From Schizochytrium sp. CCTCC M209059 (Eukaryota; Sar; Bigyra; Thraustochytrida; Thraustochytriidae), in contig KN805379.1 of assembly GCA_000818945.1 (NCBI GenBank), positions 719,508-783,507 of the forward strand: DNA of 64,000 bases, given 5' to 3'. A program made the position numbers and the translations under genes. Below, piece after piece: positions 19,686 to 28,500 of the stretch. How positions within the stretch are numbered: the first letter of the stretch is position 1; each line of letters begins with the position of its first letter. A model generated the notes under the pieces. That model had not been told where the DNA came from. It did no database searches and saw only the letters and a program-made list of their open reading frames with translations.

Positions 19686-20645
19686 TCAATAGTACTTGGT
19701 GCCAAAGACTTCGAGATCAAAGTCCTTTTTCACTTGCGCGCGGCCTTGGGAGACTGTCGATTGAGCGTCCTCTGAAAGTGTCGAGCGGTCGTACATGGGA
19801 TGAAATGGAGGCTGCATGACTGCAAGCTCCTGTTCGCTCATGCCATCAAGAAAAGCTTCTGGCCAGCGCTCGGAGCAGTATCCGCGTGCAAACGCGTGCG
19901 TGGCAGGCGCAAAGCGGAAAAGTGCGACGCGCCGCTGCCGATCTGCAGGCGTCCAAGGCAAGCAGCCATGGACAGTGGCCTCGCTAAAAAGGACAACATC
20001 TCCTGCCTGAGTGACGGGCTGTTCAACGCATGTCTCGAGAAAATCTGCGTCATCGCCATCCAGCATCGCTTTGGTAATGGGAAAGTTCATTTTGTGCGAG
20101 CCTCGCACAACACAGAAGCCGCCATCGCCAGCATTGTGGTCTGAGAGCTGAAACGAGACCCCCAAGAGAGTGTTGTATATCTCACCCTGCACGCATCGGT
20201 ACTGCAGCTGAGGGACGAAGCGTCCGGAAGCCGTGAGTGGTCCACCATGAAGTCCAAAACCTTCTGCGCCTTGGTTTTGGCCTAATACAAGCGGAGAATG
20301 GTCCAGTCGGTACCCCTCGCCAACAAGTGCATGCAGCGTCGAGACGAGACCGGGATGCGCAAGCATTTTTCGGAAGACGCGTCTGTGCGGATCTTCCCAG
20401 CCGAGCATACCGGCCATGTCGAGCCTGCCCGTCTTCATATCGCCGGCAAACTTGGTCTCATCCTTGGAGTTCCGCACGGGCGCACCACGCTCGTGCCACG
20501 TATGAGCATCGATGGCCGTGTTTGCTGCGGCGACCTCTTCCTTGGTCAGAACGTTGCGTATCACCACAAAGCCCTGCAGGTCAAAGAGCAGCCGCGTGCG
20601 CTCCAAAGTCTGCATTGTCTGCTGCGCAGCGCGCGCTCCGCTCAT
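19686..20645 (-). CDS. Phytanoyl-CoA dioxygenase (PhyH)-like Fe(II)/2-oxoglutarate enzyme
   Basis: 319 residues. The N-terminal helix precedes GFVVIRNVLTKEEV, a typical PhyH beginning. The double-stranded beta-helix core shows FGLHGGPL (candidate first iron-binding His), GVSFQLSDHNAGDGGFCVV, RGSHKMNFP, GDVVLFSEATVHGCLPW (distal His) and RRVALFRFAP, whose Arg would bind 2-oxoglutarate. The first His is followed by Gly-Gly, so the usual carboxylate of the His-x-Asp motif is not at the expected place. Family members hydroxylate lipids or other small molecules; the substrate cannot be read here. No peroxisomal targeting signal is visible: the C terminus is GTKYY. The ATG at 20645 is used because the upstream extension has only a TTG. 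Confidence 0.85.
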   Translation of the reverse strand: MSGARAAQQTMQTLERTRLLFDLQGFVVIRNVLTKEEVAAANTAIDAHTWHERGAPVRNSKDETKFAGDMKTGRLDMAGMLGWEDPHRRVFRKMLAHPGLVSTLHALVGEGYRLDHSPLVLGQNQGAEGFGLHGGPLTASGRFVPQLQYRCVQGEIYNTLLGVSFQLSDHNAGDGGFCVVRGSHKMNFPITKAMLDGDDADFLETCVEQPVTQAGDVVLFSEATVHGCLPWTPADRQRRVALFRFAPATHAFARGYCSERWPEAFLDGMSEQELAVMQPPFHPMYDRSTLSEDAQSTVSQGRAQVKKDFDLEVFGTKYY

Positions 20646-21164
20646 CGAGACAGCCTCCTGCAATACAGGGTATGCGCACTTTGGCCCGCTCGCTGCCTCT
20701 CGTGCCTCTGAATGACTGATAGCTCATCGGATGAGCACGACAAGTTCACCTCCTCCAAGCCGACCTCATCGAGCCTGTGCGATCGCAATCAATCAATGCG
20801 AGGCAGAACCACCTCTATCTGGCGCGAACAACTTCTGTTTTTCCTCCGCCAGCAGCAGCAGCAGCAGCAGCAGTTGCCGCCGGCACTGGCCCTGGCGGTC
20901 TCAACATATTCGAGCAGCCGCATCTGAGCAAAGCTTCGTGGGACCCAGCTTGGACGGATGAAGCCCGCATAATCCAAGGCTCTCTTGGCTTATAGTACCA
21001 CCTAGTTCTAATTATGAATACAATAGTGAACCTCGAAACGGCTAGTTGGAGAAAGGAGGACCGTCGCGCGAGGAGGACTGCCAGACTACAGACGCCACTC
21101 TCTCCAGCGACGTGGCGGGTGCGCGCGTGGAAACTCATTCACGAGACGCAAAGAGCTCGCAAAG
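20646..21164. other. Divergent intergenic region with CAG repeat and uncertain small frame
   Basis: 519 bp between the PhyH-like and CFAP418 starts. A + strand frame ending at 20995 codes for Ala-rich sequence then NIFEQPHLSKASWDPAWTD, whose codons look natural. A second frame starts at an ATG at 20712. A pyrimidine-rich stretch ending in CCGCCAG just before the CAG run looks like a splice acceptor, but I could not find a donor that joins the two frames in phase. A small spliced gene is possible but unproven. Otherwise the region would serve as a shared promoter. Confidence 0.3.
20850..20873 (+). repeat. (CAG)8 trinucleotide array
   Basis: Eight perfect CAG copies in the spacer between the PhyH-like and CFAP418 genes. 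It reads as poly-Gln, poly-Ser or poly-Ala depending on frame. Confidence 0.9.
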
Positions 21165-22099
21165 ATGGACGCTGACCTTGACGACTTGCTTGCCGACGTT
21201 GGTTTCGCGTGTGAAGAGGCTCCCGCGCGAACGTTTGAAGAGACGAAAAACCGAGAGCGCGCCCCCAAAGCACTCGTTCGAGGAAAGGCGCGCCGAGGAG
21301 AGCAGACGAAGACACAGACGCAAATGCGCAAGCATACGGACGAAGAAAATGGCGTTGATGCCCTTCTTCGTGAGTTGCGTTTTGACAGCGACGAGGAGGA
21401 ACTCGTTGATAGGGAAAGACGCGATCCGACGCGAAGCGCGAGAAATAACAACAGCTCCCAAACGATGTCATTTTCAAGTCGTAGCAGTTCCGGAACAGCC
21501 TCCAATAGCAGCGGCACAGGTGGCACAGGTGGCACAGGTGGTGCAGGGTAAGTTGGTGAAAAACAAGTATTCACAAGACGAGCACAAGAGTCTGACGCGT
21601 GCTTAATTGAGTAGGTTCGCGGTGCTCGGTGGTGAGTCTGCGCGCATCGATCGCCAGGGTTCGCTTGCACGAAAAATTGCCAGCGCAGACTTGCACTGTG
21701 TGAACTGCGACATGAGCGTGAACCGATGGACGGGCCGCGCCTGGGCAGAAAAGGCAGACTATATTTTTTTTCGCAACACAGCTCCGGACAGGGTACGTAA
21801 AACGACCGACGCGTTTCGCATCAGCGCCAATAGGATTTGCACGCACGCATAAGACTGACGAATTGTCGCATTCGTACGACCTGCATACAGATGAAAATGC
21901 GTACCATGCTAGTCCCAAACGAGGGCTTTGCAGCGTACGCATGTCAGTGTTCCTGGATTGCAGTCGATGAATTCGTTCAGGTTCGTATAGGTACGTTTGT
22001 CTCGACTTAAATTGTATTCAAGGATAGGAGATAGAAGCGCTGACGCCATGCACAGGACAACGAGTTGACGGCAAGGCGCTCAATTGGGTGGCGAATTGA
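21165..22099 (+). CDS. CFAP418: CFAP418 (C8orf37) homologue, four exons
   Basis: Proposed exons are 21165-21547, 21615-21792, 21891-21990 and 22056-22099, giving 234 residues. All introns are GT-AG (donors GTAAGT, GTACGT, GTACGT; lengths 67, 98 and 65 bp). The N terminus, DADLDDLLADVGF, matches the conserved start of the family. After a disordered Ser/Gly-rich linker comes the conserved C-terminal domain: LHCVNCDMSVNRW, WAEKADYIFFRNTAPDR, then AAYACQCSWIAVDEF and an end containing LNWVAN, close to the human LRWV. The paired cysteines suggest metal binding. In vertebrates CFAP418 acts at the base of cilia and photoreceptor outer segments, and its loss causes retinal dystrophy. Here it implies a flagellated stage. 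Exons 1-3 are secure. Without the last intron the frame would end at 22010 and lose the Trp-Val end. Confidence 0.85.
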
Positions 22100-22227
22100 C
22101 ATTGCAACAATAAATCCAGTAAATAGACTCTAAGCTTGTTTTGACCATTTCTATAAGAGTAAGACAAAGGATGAGTTAAATTAAAATGCTCCAGGTCTAG
22201 CATCCCGCCTTTGGGTATTCGTTATTT

Positions 22228-22683
22228 TTAGAGATGGGGAGACACAACGTTGTAGGCGAAGGCAAGAATGCCGGCCAATCCAACGTTGTACGCAATAGAG
22301 CGAAAAGGCTGAAGACCAAACACGTAGCAAGGCGTGAAGAGCACACGGCCCGCCACAAAGGCAGTAACTGCGGCCGCGTGCACTGTCGGATCAGCGCCGG
22401 CCAAAAGACTCATGGACATGAGCGCAAGGCCCAGAGGGAGGTTCTCAAAATCGTTGCGGAGGACATTCTGCCAACGCTTGTACCGCTCCGAGGTGCCTGC
22501 CTTGAGGTTCTGCTGCGAGCTGGTCAGCGCGCTGACAGAGGCCTGGTCCTCGGCCGGGTGCGCGCCCTCTGCGAGGCTGGCCGCGAGGGAACCAAACGTC
22601 GTGCCCAGAAAGCGTACCGTAAGCACGCCCAGCCCAAGCGCCGTGGTGCGCAGGGCAGCGTCGTCAATGATCACCTGAAGCAT
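22228..22683 (-). CDS. MAPEG-family membrane protein (microsomal glutathione transferase-like)
   Basis: 151 residues with four hydrophobic segments, the normal size and topology for MAPEG. The signature is present: RNDFENLPLGLAL in the second-helix region and, near the end, CYVFGLQPFRSIAYNVG, matching the family pattern of an aromatic residue, QP and RS. The family includes MGST1, prostaglandin E synthase and leukotriene C4 synthase, which conjugate or isomerise lipid substrates with glutathione in the ER. The NDFEN sequence and length fit MGST1 or MGST3-type enzymes best, but the exact reaction is not decidable. Convergent with CFAP418 (128 bp apart) and divergent from the DUF1697 gene. The leader just upstream of the ATG carries degenerate GC-cored pentamers. 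Confidence 0.85.
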   Translation of the reverse strand: MLQVIIDDAALRTTALGLGVLTVRFLGTTFGSLAASLAEGAHPAEDQASVSALTSSQQNLKAGTSERYKRWQNVLRNDFENLPLGLALMSMSLLAGADPTVHAAAVTAFVAGRVLFTPCYVFGLQPFRSIAYNVGLAGILAFAYNVVSPHL

Positions 22684-23128
22684 CTTTCCCTTGTCTTGCT
22701 CGGCTCTGCGCGGCTTTGCTGTCTTCTGCTGCTCTGCTCCTTCTCAGTCTGTAGTTACACGCTATCTTCGATCGGGTTTTGCTGCGACTCGGCGGTGTCC
22801 GCATCCGCGATATCCTGTTTCTCCACTGAGTCCAACTTCTTTCCTCTCCTTTTCCCCTCACACTAGGCTCACCTCGCGTCAAGGCGGAACCGGGTGACGC
22901 TCACGGAAGTCTGTCATGCCCTACCCCTGGTGTGAATGAGGCTTACGTCTTCCTTGTTTTTGGGGGGCAGCCGTAGAGTATTTTTGTGAGGAGACAAAAT
23001 TCATGGCCTCTTGATCGCCACTGGGGCAAACTCCAAAGCGCGATGCCAGCTGGTACCACGGTAGACATGGTACCATCATTTGGCACGCTCGAATCTAGGC
23101 ACGTGCCGAACACAGAACAACATTGAGG
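22684..23128. promoter_or_regulatory. Divergent intergenic region, MAPEG and DUF1697 genes
   Basis: 445 bp. The first 60 bp upstream of the MAPEG ATG read on the coding strand as degenerate pentamers beginning GC (GCAAA, GCCGC, GCAGA, GCCGA, GCAAG), a decayed form of the leader arrays elsewhere in the window. Promoter function is inferred from position. Confidence 0.45.
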
Positions 23129-23965
23129 ATGCGGACGACTCGCGCGGCGTCGCTCCGCAAGCGCGAGCGGCAGAAGGAAGAGCTTGGCGGCGAGCAAGGC
23201 GTGGACAGCCTTGATAAGAAAAACGTTGACGGCAAGTGCACCACGGGCAAGAAACAAGCGAAGGGGGCGAGGGCAACGAAAAGGACTAAAACGAAACCAG
23301 CGCCACCACCGCCTTTATCGTTGCCAGCAAAAAAGGATCAACCTGTCGATGCTGAAAAGGGTACCAAGTCCACGCCAAAGATTGCAGAGACCAAAGCGGG
23401 CGATGAGGGAGCGGTGGGCATGTCATCGTGCACATTCTTGGCTTTTATCCGTGGCGTGAATGTGAGCGGAGCGCGGCCGATGCCCATGGCCAAATTGCGC
23501 GATGTTTTGAACAAGGTCCCAGCGTTCAGCAAGGTCTCCACACTGGTGCAGTCAGGCAACATCAAGCTCGACGCGCCGGCAACAACGTCCGAAGCTGTCC
23601 AAGCGACCTTGAAGGATCTCATTGAGGAACACTTTGGCTACGATGTTCCAGTCATGGTCTTCACTCGTGACGAGCTCTGCGCCATTAACGAGGCTAATCC
23701 TTACAAGGAAGCGTCTTCGGCAGACCACCGCAAGGTTCACGTTGGGTTTTTCGACAAGTGCCCTGATGCCGAGCGCGTCACCGCTTTGCAATCGCAAGCA
23801 CCGTTCCCGCAGAATGAAGAATTTACTGTGCTGAAGAATTGCATGTTCCTACACACACCACTCGGCTACGGGCGTGCCAAGGTGAACAGCAACTTTCTCG
23901 AGAAGCATCTCGACATCGAGCTCACCTGTCGCAACATGAATACAATTGCCAAGCTGTTGAGCTAG
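23129..23965 (+). CDS. DUF1697-domain protein with Lys-rich N-terminal extension
   Basis: 278 residues. The DUF1697 domain begins at about residue 101 with TFLAFIRGVNVSG, then MPMAKLRDVL and STLVQSGNIKLDAP, all typical of this family. It ends with a LNKHLD-like FLEKHLD, RNMNTIAKLL. DUF1697 proteins are common and single-domain in bacteria, of unknown biochemical function, and sparse in eukaryotes. The first 100 residues here are an extension rich in Lys, Ala and Pro (TKRTKTKPAPPPP) that looks disordered and nuclear- or organelle-tail-like; it is absent from bacterial members as I know them. A bacterial origin for the domain is possible. Base composition matches the neighbours. The ATG at 23129 is the first in frame. 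Confidence 0.87.
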   Translation: MRTTRAASLRKRERQKEELGGEQGVDSLDKKNVDGKCTTGKKQAKGARATKRTKTKPAPPPPLSLPAKKDQPVDAEKGTKSTPKIAETKAGDEGAVGMSSCTFLAFIRGVNVSGARPMPMAKLRDVLNKVPAFSKVSTLVQSGNIKLDAPATTSEAVQATLKDLIEEHFGYDVPVMVFTRDELCAINEANPYKEASSADHRKVHVGFFDKCPDAERVTALQSQAPFPQNEEFTVLKNCMFLHTPLGYGRAKVNSNFLEKHLDIELTCRNMNTIAKLLS

Positions 23966-24602
23966 ACGACCATTTTGCTAGCTGCGAAAAACAACGCATC
24001 CATACCTCTGGATCCTTCTCTCTCCTTGTTCCTTTCCACCTCTCCTTCTATCTGCCTGCCTGTCTACCAGTCTACTTGCCTGGACGCCTGCCTGCTTGCA
24101 TGCACCTTTACCTGGCCGACGAACGTCGTCGCCTCGCCTCGCCTCGCGTCCCCGTCATCCTTCCCTGCTTGTTCTTCTGTGGCTTTTACTATACAACTAC
24201 ACTACATATACTCCTGCACTGCACTGCGACTTGGATCGATCGACTTGGATATTAACATTAAATAATGAACTTGGAACTCAAAAGTTCCGAGGGAGAGAGT
24301 CCGCGAGGCAGGCTGCAGCAAACGCACATCGGCGGCTCGACGCAACGCAGCAAGACTCGGAGCAGCGGTGCGGCAAGAGGGCGCGCGGACAGACTGCAAG
24401 CTTGGATAGATCGCACGCATAGATCGATCTCGCGCGCACAGCTGCGAGCGGTCAGCGACGAAGCGAGGTGCACATTCCGAGAGCCGCGAGGTCCGCGAGG
24501 TCCGTCCTCGACGGACGCCGCCGCGACTAAGACGTCCGAAAGAAGGAGGGACGCACGCACGCACGCACGCACGCTCGCTCGCACGCGCACGGGGTGACAA
24601 CC
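23966..24602. other. Intergenic region between DUF1697 and DinB-like genes
   Basis: 637 bp in tandem orientation. The first part is T/C-rich with imperfect TGCC tetramers (about 24050-24110), fitting a 3' untranslated region. The last 60 bp carry an ACGC array ending a few bases before the next ATG. No gene is seen. Confidence 0.5.
24551..24590 (+). repeat. ACGC tetramer array in leader of DinB-like gene
   Basis: Six perfect ACGC copies followed by CTCG/CACG variants, ending 13 bases upstream of the ATG. Confidence 0.85.
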
Positions 24603-25214
24603 ATGCCGACCAAGCTCGTTGAGGCGTCGAGGCGCGTGCTGATGCAAAAACAGCTTCTTCTGAGCACCATGGAGAGACTCGGGTGTTATGAGGCGTATGC
24701 GACCAAATGCTCAGTCGTGGGGTCAACGATCGGCGGTCACGTGCGGCATGCCTTGGACCACTACGATCGCGCTCTGGATGGTATCTTGAGCAAGGCCACG
24801 GCAAGTTCGAGCTTGTCTCTGGTCGACTATGACACGCGCTTGCGCGGGGGCGATGTGGAGAAAGACCTGAGCTCCGCTGTTGAGGCCATTCTGAACTGCA
24901 GCGAAAGACTCGGGAGCATCACGGAGGAAATGCTTGCACGACCGATGCAAGTGCAGTTTAATCTTTCAGGCAATGATGACTCGAAGTTTACCTTTGAGTC
25001 GTACGCAGCACGAGAGCTCTGGTTTGCAGCGCATCATTCGATTCACCATCAGGCCATGATTAAGCTTATCATCCAGTGTCACGGTGAAAAGAAAACTCTC
25101 GCTCAGGCTCTTCCTCGCGATTTTGGCATGGCTCCCTCGACGGTCTTGCACAACAACACTAGCAACAATGCTGCGTCTGCTTCGGCTTCCGGTGCCGCCT
25201 CATCGTCGGGGTGA
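24603..25214 (+). CDS. DinB/YfiT-like four-helix metal-binding protein
   Basis: 203 residues, close to the usual DinB-family size. GSTIGGHVRHALDHYDRAL gives the first His ligands, and YDTRLRGGDVEKD follows at the family spacing. AAHHSIHHQAMIKL supplies the second His pair of the four-helix metal site. DinB-like proteins are best known in bacteria (including mycothiol- and bacillithiol-dependent transferases) and have scattered eukaryotic members of unknown function. The C-terminal 30 residues are an Asn/Ser/Ala-rich tail. No targeting signal is obvious. The ATG at 24603 is chosen because the longer frame begins with a GTG. It is transcribed in the same direction as the DUF1697 gene; both domains are bacterial-type, but the spacing does not suggest cotranscription. 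Confidence 0.85.
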   Translation: MPTKLVEASRRVLMQKQLLLSTMERLGCYEAYATKCSVVGSTIGGHVRHALDHYDRALDGILSKATASSSLSLVDYDTRLRGGDVEKDLSSAVEAILNCSERLGSITEEMLARPMQVQFNLSGNDDSKFTFESYAARELWFAAHHSIHHQAMIKLIIQCHGEKKTLAQALPRDFGMAPSTVLHNNTSNNAASASASGAASSSG

Positions 25215-25537
25215 CTGGCCTCTTTTCCCTCCTTTTCCCCTTTTGCGAAGTTCACATTGTCATTGCCTTCCTTTCCTCTTAGCACATACACACTACCAAC
25301 CTGTTTGAATCTATTTCCTCACACATTCCTTTTGCGAACGAATAGGCGTACTCATCTGCTCGAGACATTGAACATCTTCTTAAGATCAAGCGTACGAAGA
25401 GGCAGGCACGCATGCCAGTTGGCTCGAAGCTTGGGCCAAGCAAAGCCCAACAAAAGATCTTTCGTTTCCTGTCAACTCCATTTTCGAACGTCTGACAAAT
25501 GAGTGAAAAGTAATCTAAGCAAGTCAGCAGCAGGCCC
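25215..25537. other. Convergent intergenic region
   Basis: 323 bp between the DinB-like and OSCA/TMEM63 stop codons. The first part is pyrimidine-rich. No gene or array is seen. Confidence 0.5.
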
Positions 25538-28500
25538 TCAAAAGGAGAAAGAATCATTGAGACTGGGCGCCGTGTCGCCCCATGCCGTCAGGGAAGCATG
25601 ACGCATGAGGCGATAGCTATCGGCATCACTCGATTCTGGCAAAAGTTTGGCTGGGGCTTTGAGCGCCGGATGCTGAAACTCCAAAACAATCTTGGGTTTG
25701 CCATGGATGATGTCCAGCTCGGAGGCGTCCCCAAGAGGCAGAAAACGCGATGGTCGCTCGTACGCATTCTCGCAGAAAAGCATGAACGAAAGTGTCAGCA
25801 CGACGAGCGGAATCATGAGCGACACTGACGTGGGCGAAGCACGGACACTAAAGATGCCGAGCATGACGAGCTGGAAGATCACGACAGAGATAATGAGCGC
25901 CCGGAAAACGTAAGGGAACATGAGTCCTCCACCCTCGCGCTCGTGCGTGTACACAAAGAGGAGCTGGTTTCGGTAAACCACCGTGGCGACCAGGAAAAAC
26001 ACGAGAGCCACAAAAGTCATGGGCGGACAGATTACAGAGTAGCAGAGCCCAATCGAGAAGCACAACGTAATGTTGGAAATGGTGCGCTCAATGTTGCCGC
26101 CCGTGGGATGATCGATTGTCGTGCATCCACACCAGGGTGTGCGCCGGTCGCGAGCAGTACGAGAGCGCGTGAACATTCCCCGTAAGACAGCAATACTCAC
26201 ATCTGCGACGCGGAGCAGCTCGAAAATGAGCAAAAAGGTTCTTGTCACAAAATACTGCAGAAAGAATAACTCGTTCGAAGGCAAAGCGCGACCCATGAGA
26301 CTAAGAAATTCAATTGGCCGCACAACAATCGAGCTGAAATTCTGCAAAAAGCCTCCGGCGACCGTGTAAAAGAGAAACACCTGAATGAGCAGAAAGTAGT
26401 AGTATACCTGGAAGAACTCAATCTGAGTCTCCGACATAAACCTCCGGCGCTGCACACTCAACACTGTATTGATAATGGGAGGCACAAGCGTGTACAGCAC
26501 GACCATCATCATAGGCGTCAGCTGCTGAAAGAGGACGACCCATTGGCCGTGAATGATGAGCCACTCGCGCAAGCCCGGAATCACCTTTTGAAGATACGCA
26601 AGGTTGGTCAGCGCAGCCAAAGACGCTGTGATTGTACCAAAGACAATAACAACGGCAGCTAGAATAGCGCGAATCACCCAGGTGAAAATCGCAAGCAAAG
26701 GAAGAGGCAGGCCCAGATTTTCCCACAGAACATCGCGCACATCGGGAGCAACTGAGATGCTCATTTTTAGCGGGCGATCAATCGTGGACTGAGCCGCAGC
26801 CATGGCCGCTGTCAGCGAGGAAAAGGTGATAAAGGCCGAGGTCCGTTCATTCTGATCCACAGCATATCGCAGAATGTCATCGAGACCGGCATGTTCAAAC
26901 AGATTCACCTGACCATCATCCGAGGTCGCATATCCACTCAAACCATCGTCATCATCCAAAAAGTATTCGCTGTCCTCGTCGCCATCCGAGGTCGCCACCG
27001 ACATGCCTGACTCGGAGATCTTTCGCTCCGTGAGCAACGACCGCAAAAGCGCGTTGTTGCCGTCGTCCCATGGTACCGCCAATGGTGTTGCAGATGCTGA
27101 CGCCGAATTCAAACTCTTACCCGACGAACTTCGCGTGGCCGTCTCGATGTCGCCCGCGGCACCCGGTCGCTGTTCGAGACTTCGTCTGCGCCGAGCTTCA
27201 TAGTTTTCTACGCCTCGCATCGTCGAGGCGCCTTGGCCAGCCCCATAGCCACGTGCCATGGCCACGCCCCCTGGCATTGAGGCATTGTCACCGGCGAGAG
27301 AATCCCCCGTTGTGCGGCGACGCAGCTCGCCCGTCCCTGATGCACTGTGTCGACGTTGGTGATTTGCGCGACGCAATTTTCGTTCTTGCTTGAGACGCAG
27401 ACGAAGTTGATCCTGAACAACCTGCTGCGAGGGAAGGACGACGTTTGCGATCGCCTCCTCCTCGATGCGTTGTCTACGGCGCATGGCGCGGATCTGCAGA
27501 CGCTTCACACGCCGATTCCACACCTTGAGTTCGCGCTTGTAGCTTTTAATCGAGTCAATGTACATGTACACATTAAAATGAGCCATGAGCCAGAGACAAT
27601 AGCTTCTTCGTTGTCCCCGATGATGGTGGGCCTGCGACAGGGAGTGGTGACGCGCCGTAGCATGGCCGCCGACCCGGGCATGCGAGCTCGCGCCGTGAAA
27701 AGCCTCCGGATTCACTTGCGCACCTGATTGCTCCGCAGAGTAGCCCCCCGCCTGCAGTTCGCGCTGCCAACTTTCAAGATAAATGCGTTCTTCGTCGACG
27801 CTATCCTGCACGCTTACATTGGGGATTGTGCTTGGTGCAGAATTCAGCCCACCCAAGGCGTCTTCGTTGGCGCCAGAGGTGCTTCCTGGCATCGGCAGTT
27901 CTCTTTCGGCATTCTCGTCTTGGCCGGGCGACGCTGCTGCAGTAGAGACTGGTAATGCTGATGACACGGGTGAGACTGGCGACGACGTCAAAACCTGCGG
28001 TGTTCCAGGCTCGGAAGAGTTTGCTGGCGAACGCTGCGAAACACTTCGAGCGAGGTGGCTGCTCGTTGGCTCAATAACTCCATCTAATTCATCGTCATCG
28101 TCGACATCGTCGTCATCGTCATCGCCATCGTCATCGTCATCGTCATCGTCATCTTCCTCGCTTGAATTGGCTTGGGGCTCTTCGCCAGTTTCTGCTCCAG
28201 CGCGTGGCGTCGAGGCGCGAGAGGCACCCGTTTCGTTTTGCAAGAGATGCTCCTCCAAGCCGGCCTCGGCAATGTGAATGTTCTCGTAGTCTCCATGGAA
28301 AACGCCAAGAGGGGCCATCCGCTGACGAATCTGGCCGCACATCCATGGAAAGTAGAGCCGCCATGGCCGCTTCCCTGTGCGGTCAAGCTCGTAGAGCGCG
28401 CGCTCCAACAGCGTGACGGCCTCGAGACGCTTCCGAAGCGCGTAATTGAGCATGGGATCGCTCTCCACAACACGCGCATCCAATACGCGGTTGCCAAAGA

